A stretch of DNA of 64,000 nucleotides from Marinobacter guineae. Lineage in GTDB: Bacteria; Pseudomonadota; Gammaproteobacteria; Pseudomonadales; Oleiphilaceae. The stretch lies in assembly GCF_002744735.1 (NCBI RefSeq), contig NZ_KZ319345.1, positions 37,297 to 101,296 on the forward strand. The letters are read 5' to 3'. Made by a program: the position numbers and the translations under genes. Under the pieces are notes generated by a model. The model searched no databases. It saw only the letters and a list, made by a program, of their open reading frames with translations, and was not told the origin of the DNA. Positions 9,101-17,563 of this stretch are shown here, piece by piece (position 1 is the stretch's first letter; each line of letters starts with the position of its first letter).

Positions 9101-10873
9101 GTTCTGCAATTCTTCCTTCTGCGGAGCGATGCCGGCAGCACACCATTCGTGGCTGTTGGTCATGCTCTGTCCGTCATCCGAGAGCAGGAACACATAAGCC
9201 CGGTCCGTACCCAGATGTTCCCCTGCCTGTCCAAGCACTTTCTCGATGACGGTATCCAGCTCCGAGGAATTTGCAGACAACAAGTTGGCCGAAGCATGCC
9301 CTATGACCTCCCGTGCCGCATTTTCCTCGATCTGCGCTTCCTCCCGGGCTTTAACCTCCGTGATATCGGTACGGATCGAAACGTATTGGTAGGGGCTTCC
9401 TGAACTGTCGAGGAAAGGTGTTATCGTTGTCGACACCCAGTACAGCGATCCGTCTTTGCGTCGGTTACAGATCTCGCCCTGCCAGACGTCGCCACTCGAT
9501 ATGGTTCGCCAGATGTCGCTATAAAAGGTTGGGGGGTGCATGCCGGATTTGACAATGCGGTGGTTCTGCCCGATCAGCTCATCCCGATTGTAACCGCTGA
9601 TCTCACAGAAGCGGTCGTTAACCTCGATAATCTCGCCTTTGGTATTGGTAACGCTCACCAGAGCATGATAATCCAGCGTCAGGTGTTCACGTTCGCGTTC
9701 GTAAAGGGTCGTACGCAGGCGGCGCTGAACTTCGTCGTTCTGACGCGATCTACGCGCTCTCGCAGTGACCGCAGAGACCAGATACTCCGCTCGTGCGGGT
9801 TTGACAAGAAAATCATCGCCGCCAAGATTAAGCGCACGCAACTGCTCTCCCATGTCGGTTTCAGCAGAGAGAAACAGTATGGGAAGGCTCAGGTGATCCT
9901 CTTGCTCCCGTATCACGGCGGATAATTCCGGCCCGCTGACATCAGGCATATAGACGTCAAGGACAACCACATCCGGATTGAAGGTATTCAGAACATCGAG
10001 GGTGTCACGGGGGTTGGATAAGACGTGTACGTTCAAGCCTGCAGCGCGGAGAATCGATGCTTCAGCTTCCAGTAACACCGGGTCATCATCTACCAGTAAG
10101 ATCCGGTAAGGGTCCCTCGGCATGCGACCAGTCAGATCATCGAGCAATTCAATAAGTGCAACTGGTGCGATCGGTTTGAGTAGATACCGGCTGGCACCCG
10201 CACGAAGCGCCCCGAGCCGGGCATCAAGATCATCTCGCACGGAAACGAACACGACCGGCGGAAAGTTTTCCTGTTCTGTTTTCAATTCCCTCAGGAGCGT
10301 GACACCAGCATTGTCACCTTCTGGAAAAATCATGTCGAGAACCACAGCATCGGGCAGTGGATTTTGATTGCAGGCGGCCCGAAAATCATTCAGGGCAGTA
10401 AACACTTCTACCCGGTAGCCTTCTTCGCTGAGAATTTGACGCAGTTGTCCAGCCTGTTCGACATCGTCCTCGACGAGATACACCAGAGGGGCTCCATGAG
10501 CGCGTGGTCTGGCGTCAGGGGGCAAAAGAGTGTCCCCTTCACTATCGAGACGGCTGCGCACCAGTTCTTCGATACGCACCAACCCCATGTCGATAGCCTG
10601 CCAGATCACTTTGTCTGGTGGCCCCGCAGCATTGATGATAGCTCTGAGTTTGTCATCGACCTCCCTGGCAATTATCGAAAGTGACTGCAGCCCGAAGGTG
10701 CCAGCACTGCCCGTCAGACTGTGCAACTGAAGGTGGAGGGTTTCCGCTTTGGCAGGTTGCCAGTCGGGTCCACTGAGCTCCTGATATTGAGAGCGTAGTT
10801 TTGAAATCCGATCAGGGAGTGTGGCCGAAAACTGACGCTGTAATGCCCGGAGACTATCCTTCATAGGAGCCAT
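6101..10873 (-). CDS. Giant hybrid histidine kinase (Hpt-REC-REC-PAS-GAF-PAS4-HK-REC)
   Basis: About 1590 residues from ATG 10873; the frame stays open to 10981, but a start there would leave only 45 bases before the divergent gene. Order: Hpt domain (phospho-His near residue 51 in LQLHSLTGSAGTFG), two receiver domains (AVVLDMIFPEG; VVVLDVYMPDVSG), PAS, GAF, four more PAS/PAC units, a HisKA dimer with SSMSHELRTPMNAILGFG (His near residue 1224), an ATPase domain (LLNLLSNAIKYNKSGG, DTGPGIS, GTGIGLTI) and a last receiver (LILLDINLPGMDGYQ). No membrane segments, so a cytosolic multi-input sensor. An Hpt at the N-terminus with receivers before the sensor part is an unusual order. It overlaps the HD-GYP regulator gene by four bases. 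Confidence 0.9.
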   Translation of the reverse strand: MAPMKDSLRALQRQFSATLPDRISKLRSQYQELSGPDWQPAKAETLHLQLHSLTGSAGTFGLQSLSIIAREVDDKLRAIINAAGPPDKVIWQAIDMGLVRIEELVRSRLDSEGDTLLPPDARPRAHGAPLVYLVEDDVEQAGQLRQILSEEGYRVEVFTALNDFRAACNQNPLPDAVVLDMIFPEGDNAGVTLLRELKTEQENFPPVVFVSVRDDLDARLGALRAGASRYLLKPIAPVALIELLDDLTGRMPRDPYRILLVDDDPVLLEAEASILRAAGLNVHVLSNPRDTLDVLNTFNPDVVVLDVYMPDVSGPELSAVIREQEDHLSLPILFLSAETDMGEQLRALNLGGDDFLVKPARAEYLVSAVTARARRSRQNDEVQRRLRTTLYEREREHLTLDYHALVSVTNTKGEIIEVNDRFCEISGYNRDELIGQNHRIVKSGMHPPTFYSDIWRTISSGDVWQGEICNRRKDGSLYWVSTTITPFLDSSGSPYQYVSIRTDITEVKAREEAQIEENAAREVIGHASANLLSANSSELDTVIEKVLGQAGEHLGTDRAYVFLLSDDGQSMTNSHEWCAAGIAPQKEELQNLPLTLAPWWWEQILKEEPVLVNDVAALPPEAGAERELFESLNIRALCGFPIKRGTHQPLGFLGFDQVDSARDWNNAATELFSLLAGIIGSALERARSEENEQVAKERLRRGQLFANIGTWEWNIVTGDLFWTERIAPLFGYPEGDLETSYENFLGAIHPDDRQTVTDAVNACIEDDTPYQIEHRVVWPDGTVRWLAERGAVVRDPEGSPLRMLGVVQDISDRKCAEIEVFRRQKALEEAQALASLGNWSAEIDTGGLSWSDEIYRIFGYEPGEIEPSVEAFHAAVHPDDRAKVHESERRAEQTGHHDVIHRIIRPDGQIRHVHELARAEFDGKGKLVRLAGTVQDITERVEAENQLRETEQRFAFAVEGAGDGVWDWHVPSGRMALTGNYEPMLGFEHGELTPTIDTWIRMVHPDDLEDVRKQLSDYMEGRSEEYSVELRLRCKNGQYKWVLCRATVVQSSERGEPVRLIGIHSDIDQRKASEQTLEVFKHVVNSVLDGVLVIDTEGSIQLASPAASRIFGYSQQDLKDKNVSLLMPEPMRSEHDSYIRHYLDTSETKILNRQVEVRGKRHDGDEFPMEVAVSEIFVGQSRFFVGLMRDITDRKRTESELISAREEADRANRAKSDFLSSMSHELRTPMNAILGFGQLMEYDSELPEEHQDSVKEILKAGEHLLTLINEVLDLAKIESGNIDLSLEPVELLPVIEECQSLVSSLSQKRQIKIDIEAVRPFSVRADRTRLKQVLLNLLSNAIKYNKSGGKVWLETVPGRDDRLQLRVTDTGPGISEAKLLELFQPFNRLGADASEIEGTGIGLTITQRIMEMMGGSVGVNSEPGVGSTFWLDLPLEGDTDGSAGELIDSSGVGEWNTQTDEQQIRTILYVEDNPANLKLVSQVLSRVSHLRLLTAHTGGLGLELAQTRNPDLILLDINLPGMDGYQVLEALRADDNLRTTPVVAITANAMPRDIRRGQAASFSDYLTKPLNIKEFLDTISPLLESTKGET

Positions 10874-11026
10874 TCTTGATTGCCCGACGTTATCGCATTT
10901 TGTGCTTACATTATTACAATCGCCATGTATGATTATTAAACATGTTGTACAAGTCAACGGAACTTTCCTGGCCAGCTTCATTTTGGAGGCTGCGGGTTTT
11001 TAAAAAAAGAATTGAGGACACGTTTT
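10874..11026. promoter_or_regulatory. Divergent promoter region between kinase and chemoreceptor
   Basis: The 153 bases between the two genes are AT-rich at 10900-10960. On the minus strand TTGTAC followed by TAATAATCAT-type boxes could drive the kinase. No clear -35/-10 pair was found for the chemoreceptor. The assignment rests on divergent gene arrangement and base composition. Confidence 0.35.
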
Positions 11027-12625
11027 GTGCGAGTGAACCAACCTGTTACCAACCGAAGCGTCCCGGTTAGCAAGGATGCCAATATTCTTTCCACAACCAA
11101 CCCCAAAGGTCAGATCACTCACATTAACGACGAATTCGTTGACATCAGTGGGTTTACCAGGGATGAACTGGTTGGTCAGCCCCACAACATTATCCGACAT
11201 CCTGATATGCCGCGAGCAGCTTACGAGCAAATGTGGGGGAACTTGAAATCGGGTAAAACCTGGTTGGGCGCGGTGAAAAACCGCTGTAAAAATGGCGATC
11301 ACTACTGGGTTCAGGCGTATGCGATACCAGTAACCGGAAAGAACGGTGAGATTCTTGAACTTCAGTCCATTCGGTCGCAGCTGCCGTCCGATGCTCAGTC
11401 ACGGGCAGAAAAGCTCTACGCCAAGCTGAGACAAACCCAACCGACCAAAGGGCCCGTAGAAACACCAGCTCTCAAGCGATCGGCATCCCTGCCCGTAAAA
11501 CTGATCGTGACTTTGGCGATTATTTTCGGCGTGGCTGGCTCCATCCAGTTTTTAACACCGTCGTGGTACGCGGCACTGGCTGCATGGATAGGGGCGTTTG
11601 CTGTTAGCGCCGTTGCGATCATCGGCCTTACCGCCCCTCTGAGACGCTGTGTTCAAAGAGCCCGGGGCGTTATTGATAACACCGTTGCGGAGCATATTTT
11701 TACAGGTCGCCTCGACGATGTCGGCAGCCTGGAACTTGTGATAACGCAGCAGGCTGCAGAACTCGATGCCATTGTCAAACGCATGGACGACGTGATTGGT
11801 AAGCTCGACAGCCGCGCGGAGCATACCATTAACCGAAGCCAAGAAGCCCACTCGGTAGTCCAGGAACAATCTACCGCTACGGCGACGATTGCCTCGGCGA
11901 GCGAAGAAATGTCCGCCACCTCTCAGGAAGTGGCAAGCAATGCGTCCAGCATGCTGGATCAGGTCCAGATGGCCAAAGAGGGCGTTATCAACGGCCAGGG
12001 CCTGACCCAGGGGACTCGTCAAAGTATGGATGCCCTCTCAAAGGAACTCGTCGAAGCATCTAGGTCTGTCGGTCAACTCACTGAAGCCAGCCGGGGTGTT
12101 GGCCAGGCGCTAAGTGTGATTCGTGACATTACCGATCAGACCAACCTGCTTGCGCTCAATGCCTCCATCGAAGCCGCCAGAGCCGGAGATGCCGGTCGCG
12201 GTTTTGCGGTCGTCGCCGACGAGGTGAGAAGCCTTGCTCTTCGTACCAAGACGACGACCGAACAGATTAATGAAACGCTCGGTAAATTCCACGAGACAGT
12301 CTCAGCGGCAACACAATCCATGGAGAGCTGCGGCGCTCATGCCCAGAAAACAACCGAAAATGCGATTAGCTCAGAAAGTACGTTATCAGAACTCGTGAGC
12401 TACATAGATCGCATCAATGAAGCTTGTGATAGCACGGCCGCTGCAGCAGAGGAACAGCATACGGCCTCTGGTGAGATATCGGCACAAATCGTGACCATCA
12501 ACGATCTGGGTGATTCTGCTATGTCGGTGGTGAAAGAAGCCGAGGAGTCCATGCAGGAGTTGAAAAAGCAGATCGGGGAAGTGGGAGGATTGGTTTACCG
12601 GTTACGTCAGCGAAATAATGGATAA
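11027..12625 (+). CDS. PAS-domain methyl-accepting chemotaxis protein (Aer-like)
   Basis: A 532-residue chemoreceptor. I place the start at GTG 11027, eight bases after AGGA, because VRVNQPVTNRSVPVSKDA aligns with the usual Aer N-terminus; TTG 11012 is the upstream alternative. Residues 15-120 are a PAS domain (ILSTTNPKGQITHINDEFV, RHPDMPRAAYEQMW) that in Aer binds FAD. Two membrane helices lie at about 150-200 (LIVTLAIIFGVAGSIQFL, then AAWIGAFAVSAVAIIGL), then a HAMP-like segment and a long signalling helix with the hairpin tip QTNLLALNASIEAARAGDAG. It should signal redox or oxygen state to CheA/CheW; no che genes are in the window. Confidence 0.92.
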   Translation: MRVNQPVTNRSVPVSKDANILSTTNPKGQITHINDEFVDISGFTRDELVGQPHNIIRHPDMPRAAYEQMWGNLKSGKTWLGAVKNRCKNGDHYWVQAYAIPVTGKNGEILELQSIRSQLPSDAQSRAEKLYAKLRQTQPTKGPVETPALKRSASLPVKLIVTLAIIFGVAGSIQFLTPSWYAALAAWIGAFAVSAVAIIGLTAPLRRCVQRARGVIDNTVAEHIFTGRLDDVGSLELVITQQAAELDAIVKRMDDVIGKLDSRAEHTINRSQEAHSVVQEQSTATATIASASEEMSATSQEVASNASSMLDQVQMAKEGVINGQGLTQGTRQSMDALSKELVEASRSVGQLTEASRGVGQALSVIRDITDQTNLLALNASIEAARAGDAGRGFAVVADEVRSLALRTKTTTEQINETLGKFHETVSAATQSMESCGAHAQKTTENAISSESTLSELVSYIDRINEACDSTAAAAEEQHTASGEISAQIVTINDLGDSAMSVVKEAEESMQELKKQIGEVGGLVYRLRQRNNG

Positions 12626-12685
12626 TTGCGCAGCCAGCGCTAAAGATTTCCCACTAAACAGGCACGCAACGGGTTAGTAGTAGCA

Positions 12686-13939
12686 ATGAATCTGGAGAAC
12701 GCGAGGTGGATGATCAGTAGTAGTCCCGATGGAGCCATTCTGATCAATCGGTCTCAAACGATCGTCGCCGCAAATCAGAAAGCAGCAGACCTGTTTGCCA
12801 CCCGAATTGAAAGCCTGGAAGGAGCCCCACTGGGCACATTGATACCGGAGGATTCCGTACCAGGCCATCACGAATATGTTGCCAATTTTTTTGACCACCC
12901 CAAACCTCGCTCCATGGGAACCGGCGCTCGGTTTACTGGACGTCTCTCGGACGGCTCAGTACTGCCGGTTGATATCATGCTGAACCAAATTAAAATTGGA
13001 TCAACTCTCTATGCCATGGCCGTGATCCGGGACGACTCTGAAAGAGCTACGATTGAGTCGGTGAAGAAGCAACTTGAAGCAGCCAACATGCGACTAATGA
13101 AGGCTCAGGAAGCCGGGGGATTGGCCTGGTGGGAAATGAATCTGAACACAAATCAGATGGTCTGGTCAGACACAATGCCCCGTATTGTGGGTATTAACGA
13201 TGATGCGAGCCCGTCTCTGAATGCGCTTTCACAGTCATGCCTCCCGGAAGATAGGAGTCTTTTCGATGCCATTCACCAGAATCCGAGTTCCAGCGCTGGC
13301 AGAACAACAACCTTCAGAGTTCGTGATAGCCATGGGGCGATTCGCTGGATGGAAGAGACCATCCATGCAGAGGCTGAAGACGTTGTGCTGGGGGTCATTC
13401 GGGACGTAAGTGACCAAAAAGCTCTGGAGGAGAAGTTGCGGTCTGAGTCCGTCACCGATGACCTGACGAGACTCTTCAATCGGAAAAAGTTTAATCAAGA
13501 CTTGAAGCGATATTATGCCGAATTCGTCCGCTCCAAGAGAAACGCTTCGGTCATTATGTACGATTTCGATCACTTTAAGAACGTAAACGATTTGTACGGA
13601 CACGCTATGGGAGATCAAGTGCTTTCGCGAGCAGCGCAACTGGTCACACAGCAATTACGGCCCTCTGATCATGCCTATCGCCTCGGAGGTGAAGAGTTTG
13701 CCATTCTGCTAAGTGGCTCCAGTACCGAGGACGCCCGCATTCTGGCAGACAGAGTACGCCGAACGATTGAAACGGCGCGCTTTGCGCTTGGTGACGCGAA
13801 GGTAAGCGTTACGGTTAGTTTCGGGATAGCTAAATTCCGGAGTTCAGACCAACACTACGAGGATGCATTAAATCGTGCGGACAATGCTCTTTACCAGAGC
13901 AAGGCAAATGTTCGTAACACCATTAGCATTCTTGAGTGA
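12686..13939 (+). CDS. PAS-PAS-GGDEF diguanylate cyclase
   Basis: 417 residues: an N-terminal PAS domain (residues 1-125, SSPDGAILINRSQTIVAAN), a second PAS with PAC (140-250) and a GGDEF domain (255-415). The active site is intact (DFDHFKNVNDLYGH for the metal and substrate, RLGGEEFAILL as signature), and an RPSD inhibitory site lies five residues before GGEEF, so product inhibition by cyclic-di-GMP is expected. No membrane segment. It follows the chemoreceptor by 60 bases on the same strand and may share its transcript. Confidence 0.92.
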   Translation: MNLENARWMISSSPDGAILINRSQTIVAANQKAADLFATRIESLEGAPLGTLIPEDSVPGHHEYVANFFDHPKPRSMGTGARFTGRLSDGSVLPVDIMLNQIKIGSTLYAMAVIRDDSERATIESVKKQLEAANMRLMKAQEAGGLAWWEMNLNTNQMVWSDTMPRIVGINDDASPSLNALSQSCLPEDRSLFDAIHQNPSSSAGRTTTFRVRDSHGAIRWMEETIHAEAEDVVLGVIRDVSDQKALEEKLRSESVTDDLTRLFNRKKFNQDLKRYYAEFVRSKRNASVIMYDFDHFKNVNDLYGHAMGDQVLSRAAQLVTQQLRPSDHAYRLGGEEFAILLSGSSTEDARILADRVRRTIETARFALGDAKVSVTVSFGIAKFRSSDQHYEDALNRADNALYQSKANVRNTISILE

Positions 13940-13967
13940 ATAGAAGACATCGCCAATAGGAGGGCTC

Positions 13968-14297
13968 ATGAGCATCCCGACTTTCGATACTTTACTGGCG
14001 CTTTTGGATCAGGATCCCGTCGCATTCGAAAGGCTCAGGGAAAAACTGATTGAGGAGGAAATCCGGGATACACCTCCAGAGACCCAGCGTCGCTTGCGCG
14101 GCCTTCAATTTCAGATCGAAGCTATCAAACAAACATCGAAGAATCCGCTGGATTGTTGCGTAAAAATTCAGCGAGCTATGGATAAAAAATTGGAGGAATT
14201 TCGCAGTATTGTAAGGGATAACCACCGCTCTGGGGAGCAGCTGCCGAATCCAGACAACAACGTCATCTTTATGCAAAAAAAAGATGAGCCGCAATGA
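13968..14297 (+). CDS. DUF3135 family protein
   Basis: A 109-residue soluble protein with the DUF3135 pattern: FDTLLALLDQDPVAFERLR, then RLRGLQFQIE and an amphipathic C-terminal helix with Cys-Cys at residues 64-65. The family has no known activity; it is common in marine gammaproteobacteria. AGGAGG lies eight bases before the ATG. The stop overlaps the ATG of the 48-residue ORF downstream, placing it in a coupled set that ends in an HD-GYP phosphodiesterase. Confidence 0.8.
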   Translation: MSIPTFDTLLALLDQDPVAFERLREKLIEEEIRDTPPETQRRLRGLQFQIEAIKQTSKNPLDCCVKIQRAMDKKLEEFRSIVRDNHRSGEQLPNPDNNVIFMQKKDEPQ

Positions 14298-14440
14298 GTG
14301 GAAACAGCCAGCCTGTGGTCTTTTACCGTTTGATCCTCGGGCCGGGGATTGTGCGAGATACGCTGGAAGCTGATTGCCCTTTTCTGATCCCGATACCCTA
14401 CCGTGACAGGGAAAACGTACTGCGATTCCCCACCGAATGA
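14294..14440 (+). CDS. 48-residue coupled small protein
   Basis: A short ORF whose ATG overlaps the DUF3135 stop (ATGA, 14294-14297) and whose TGA overlaps the ATG of the HD-GYP gene (ATGA, 14437-14440). It reads MSGNSQPVVFYRLILGPGIV, then a Pro-rich middle (PFLIPIPYRDRENVL) and ends RFPTE. There is no membrane segment. I do not know a family. The two four-base overlaps and the lack of any gap argue that it is translated, possibly only to pass ribosomes on to the phosphodiesterase. Confidence 0.6.
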   Translation: MSGNSQPVVFYRLILGPGIVRDTLEADCPFLIPIPYRDRENVLRFPTE

Positions 14441-15645
14441 TCAAACGCGTCCCCATCTCCGCACTCAAGGTCGGCATGTACATAACCGACCTGAACAACG
14501 ACTGGATTCCCCACAACACCCAGCGCAAGCGCGGTGTGATCAAAAAAGAGGAAACCATCGAGAAAATTCGCCGCATGGGGGTGGAATTCGTCTATATCGA
14601 TGCCTCGAAGGGGCTCGACACCCAGGACTCGGAAACGGCCGCCGAAGTGGATCGCCGGAACGAGTCAGCGCTTCAAAAGGCAGGTGAGCTGACGCCGGGC
14701 CTGCGACCCTATGTCCCGCTTGCCGAAGAAATGGTCATCGCCCAGCAGGTCCACAGCCAGGCTCAGGGACTGGTCGGCGAATTCATGAACCACGCCAAGG
14801 TTGGCGGTGCCATCGATGTGGTCCCCATCCATCAGCTGGCAGACGAACTTCAGAATTCTGTCCTCCGTAATGCCAACGCCCTGAGCTGCCTTGGACGAAT
14901 ACGGGAGAAAGACAATTATTTGCTGGAACACTCGGTGAACCTGAGTGTGCTTATGTCCCTGTTCGGGAATTATCGCGGTCTGTCTTCCGATGCTCTGCAC
15001 CAGACCATCGTCGGCGCTCTGCTCCACGACCTGGGCAAGATCCTTACACCCGATGAGATACTGCACAAACCCGGTCGCCTGACTGCCGAAGAATTCGAGG
15101 TAATGAAACTTCACGCCCGCCACTCACGGGACATCCTTGCCACCACCGAGGGCATTGGTGAGCTCACCGTCATCACGGCGGCCCAGCACCACGAGCGCCT
15201 GGACGGAACCGGCTATCCGGAAGGCCTGAAGGGAGACGAGGTCTCGGAATACGGTCGCATGGTCGCAATCAGCGATGTCTACGACGCCATCACGGCAGAC
15301 CGGGTCTACCACAAGGGAATGACGCCAACCCAGGGCCTGAAGAAGCTTCTGGAATGGAGTGGCAGTCATCTGGATCCGGTACTGGTCAAACAGTTTATCC
15401 GCTGCCTGGGCCTTTATCCGGTGGGCTCTATGGTTCTTCTGGAAAGTGGGCGTCTTGGGGTTGTGGTCGAGGCCAATGAGAGTGATCAAAGACTGCCGAC
15501 TGTAAGGGTGATGTACCACACCAAATTCCGCATGCCGATTACGGTGGATACCATCGATCTCGCCAAGCCAAGCAATCAGGATCGAATCCTGAGATCGGTG
15601 GCCCCGGATGACTACAAAATCGATGTCCGGAAATTCTTGGCTTGA
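14437..15645 (+). CDS. DUF3391 - HD-GYP cyclic-di-GMP phosphodiesterase
   Basis: 402 residues. The N-terminal 130 residues match DUF3391 (MIKRVPISALKVGMYITDLN, then FVYIDASKG). The HD-GYP domain spans 140-325 with EHSVNLSVLMSLFG, LLHDLGKILTPDEIL, AQHHERLDGTGYPEGL and ISDVYDAITADRVYH. A short C-terminal extension follows. It should hydrolyse cyclic-di-GMP. It ends the coupled set DUF3135 - small ORF - HD-GYP. GC content is higher than in the genes just upstream. Confidence 0.93.
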   Translation: MIKRVPISALKVGMYITDLNNDWIPHNTQRKRGVIKKEETIEKIRRMGVEFVYIDASKGLDTQDSETAAEVDRRNESALQKAGELTPGLRPYVPLAEEMVIAQQVHSQAQGLVGEFMNHAKVGGAIDVVPIHQLADELQNSVLRNANALSCLGRIREKDNYLLEHSVNLSVLMSLFGNYRGLSSDALHQTIVGALLHDLGKILTPDEILHKPGRLTAEEFEVMKLHARHSRDILATTEGIGELTVITAAQHHERLDGTGYPEGLKGDEVSEYGRMVAISDVYDAITADRVYHKGMTPTQGLKKLLEWSGSHLDPVLVKQFIRCLGLYPVGSMVLLESGRLGVVVEANESDQRLPTVRVMYHTKFRMPITVDTIDLAKPSNQDRILRSVAPDDYKIDVRKFLA

Positions 15646-15728
15646 TTGGTGGTTTGCCTCACCCATAATTATGGCATGCTGACGCAGGAGTGGGCTGAGG
15701 GAAAGTTCATCCCATTGCTTACGATCCA

Positions 15729-15760
15729 TTGGACTTGCCCCGGTGCAGTAGACACTCCTG
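15729..15760 (+). repeat. 32-nt direct repeat, copy 1
   Basis: Identical over 32 bases to 20864-20895 (core GGACTTGCCCCGGTGCAGTA). The two copies bracket the GTPase/roadblock operon. Next to each copy, on opposite sides, is a related CATCCCATNRCTTACGATYCAT string (15706-15728 here; about 20921-20942 there). It resembles an insertion-sequence end, but no transposase is visible. On the minus strand an ATGGATCGTAAGCAATGGG start lies just inside. Confidence 0.6.
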
Positions 15761-15850
15761 AGCTCAGCACCTCCACCTAGAAGAAGTTCAGTGGCGGGGC
15801 AGTGCTGCCAGCGTCGGGTTCTTGTCGGTTGAAACCAATAAACCTTGAGG

Positions 15851-16210
15851 CTATAGCAACGAGTAAATTCTTCTGGCGAATTTCCATGAGAAAATCTGTA
15901 TTTTCCCAGCATTAATGTTGGCTGAAGAGATACACGCCAGATAGCCTTTGTCGAATAAGGGGAAAACAGTGACTGAGCCGGATTTTGACCTTATATAGAT
16001 TTCCTCAATGTCGTCACAATTCAGTTGAAATAGGATTTTTTCACACACGACTTTCAGTTCAAGGAACAGTGCTGCGAATAAATCCTGATCGTGGGTAGGG
16101 CCGTGTTTCGCAATAACCAGACCATCCGGCGATATAATCATACTGGATTTTATGTCCTTTAAAGCCAGACAAAATTCTTCAAGTTCCTTTTCAATTTCAG
16201 CGGTCGACAA
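15851..16210 (-). CDS. Roadblock/LC7-like protein (third in operon)
   Basis: A 119-residue protein with roadblock-like pattern: EKELEEFCLALKDIKSSMII, SPDGLVIAKHGP, FAALFLELKVVCEKIL, then the strand EEIYIRSKSGSVTVFPL and GYLACISS. Roadblock proteins dimerise and act on small GTPases of the MglA/Rag type. It is last in the minus-strand operon, 34 bases after the globin gene. The match is weaker than for the 135-residue protein at 17122. Confidence 0.65.
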   Translation of the reverse strand: MSTAEIEKELEEFCLALKDIKSSMIISPDGLVIAKHGPTHDQDLFAALFLELKVVCEKILFQLNCDDIEEIYIRSKSGSVTVFPLFDKGYLACISSANINAGKIQIFSWKFARRIYSLL

Positions 16211-16244
16211 TTTTCATACCTTCCTGTGATTGGCTGTTACCCTC

Positions 16245-17105
16245 TTACTCTTCGCGAAGCGAGTACATGCAGTCGGGACAGTAGAGCGTTCCCAACCGCA
16301 ACTGATAGCGAACGGTTTCACCCTGCGCGATTTCGCTCCCACAGCTATCACAGATGGAACCAATGTCCAGGGTTATTTCGCCAAAACCTGAAACAGGGAT
16401 TTCCATGTCGCCGATTTTTCGATTCCAGGGTTTATCCTTGACAATGTCCGGCCGGAAGCTGTTTTCCAACGCTACCCAGCGCGCCACCAAGTGATCGGGT
16501 AGACCATGGCGTTTCAGGCAGTCCACCATCAACGCTTCCCGATAGTCGAACAGGTCATTGGAGATCACCATCCAGTGATGGGCGTTTCGCGGTCGGTCGC
16601 CGAAGTACACCTTCTCCCCGGTGAATTTTTTCCGGAGAAACAGGTATTGTTTTTCTTGTGCCCGCTGACGGGTCACGTCATGAAAAAAGGGCGAGAGTCT
16701 CTCGTCGGAAAACGCGGCGGTGTAAAAATCGTCGAGGATGGCTGACAGCACCCGCCCGTTTTCCAGTGCTTCCCACATTTCCGGGTCTGGTGATAAAACG
16801 GTGTTGTTCTGGTGCGTATCAGCCCGTTTGTTGCCACGATCGCGTGTGTTTTTCGGCGCAATAGAGAGACTGTCGATTGGTTTGCAGCAGCATGGCAGGA
16901 AAAGTCCCTGATTGATCTGGTCGTCACTCAGCCCTTTTTGAGATTCCGGAGGGAGCGTTCCTTCCTCTGCAATATGTAAACAGGCGTGGCATGAGCCCTT
17001 GCGGCAGGAAAAAGGAAAATCCACGCCTTGCCGAAGCATTGCGTCAAGGATTGTCTCGCCAGAGTCGCAGTGGTAGCTATTTCCCAGATATTTGATTTTA
17101 AACAT
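16245..17105 (-). CDS. Ferredoxin - truncated globin - zinc ribbon fusion
   Basis: 286 residues in three parts. Residues 1-85: a plant-type 2Fe-2S ferredoxin domain with CRKGSCHAC (C-x4-C-x2-C) and the fourth ligand in FLPCCCKP. Residues 105-235: a truncated-haemoglobin-like domain (VLSAILDDFYTAAFSDERLS, YLFLRKKFTGEKVYFG, then NAHHWMVISNDLF with the likely proximal His). Residues 250-286: two CxxC pairs (CDSCGSE and CPDCMYS), a probable zinc site. This could sense or detoxify O2 or NO with electrons passed through the 2Fe-2S centre. No reductase domain is fused. It sits between roadblock genes, suggesting a redox input to the GTPase module. Confidence 0.8.
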   Translation of the reverse strand: MFKIKYLGNSYHCDSGETILDAMLRQGVDFPFSCRKGSCHACLHIAEEGTLPPESQKGLSDDQINQGLFLPCCCKPIDSLSIAPKNTRDRGNKRADTHQNNTVLSPDPEMWEALENGRVLSAILDDFYTAAFSDERLSPFFHDVTRQRAQEKQYLFLRKKFTGEKVYFGDRPRNAHHWMVISNDLFDYREALMVDCLKRHGLPDHLVARWVALENSFRPDIVKDKPWNRKIGDMEIPVSGFGEITLDIGSICDSCGSEIAQGETVRYQLRLGTLYCPDCMYSLREE

Positions 17106-17121
17106 AATAGTTAATCATGGA

Positions 17122-17529
17122 TCAGTAATCGTTACCGATCACCTGGTCAATTTTGGCGGCGGATTTCCGTGCCTCGAGAAAAATTCGGCCGAGATTGACT
17201 GTTGGTTTGGCAGCAACGGCCAGCACTTTATCGCCGCCGGCTTTTACTAGAAGCATCAATCCTTTCGAGCCCTCAATGAGTAGTTGCTTCATCTCGCCAC
17301 GGGCGACTTCGTCGGCGGCCCTCTCTGCCAGTGCCAGTAGCGAGGCCGACATCGCTGCAAAGCGGTCCTGATCGGTATCCTTTCCAAGTACGGCGGCAAT
17401 AATGTAACCATCGGTGGTCATGGTTGCCGAAGCCTCAATGTCGTTTGAGGAAGCGTTGAGTTCCCTTAAAATTGATCTCGCGGCGCTCGCTTTCGGGTGA
17501 CTTTGTCCGGGGTGAGTCAAAGTATTCAT
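17122..17529 (-). CDS. Roadblock/LC7 protein (MglB-like)
   Basis: 135 residues with the clearest roadblock pattern of the operon: ASRSILRELNASSNDIEASA, TMTTDGYIIAAVLGKDTDQD, FAAMSASLLALAERAADEVA, MKQLLIEGSKGLMLLVKAGG and KVLAVAA. This is the MglB/CvnB fold, acting as GTPase-activating or scaffold partner of an MglA-like GTPase, which is encoded upstream at 19386. It follows a strong hairpin in the 70-base gap behind the gene at 17600. Confidence 0.85.
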   Translation of the reverse strand: MNTLTHPGQSHPKASAARSILRELNASSNDIEASATMTTDGYIIAAVLGKDTDQDRFAAMSASLLALAERAADEVARGEMKQLLIEGSKGLMLLVKAGGDKVLAVAAKPTVNLGRIFLEARKSAAKIDQVIGNDY

Positions 17530-17563
17530 TCGTACTCCCTCTGGGCCATTAAGTTGACGGCAT

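Noticed and set aside
15124..15912. 262-codon minus-strand ORF
   Set aside because: Mostly antisense to the HD-GYP gene; only the MDRKQW stretch beside the 32-nt repeat resembles a transposase start, too little to call.
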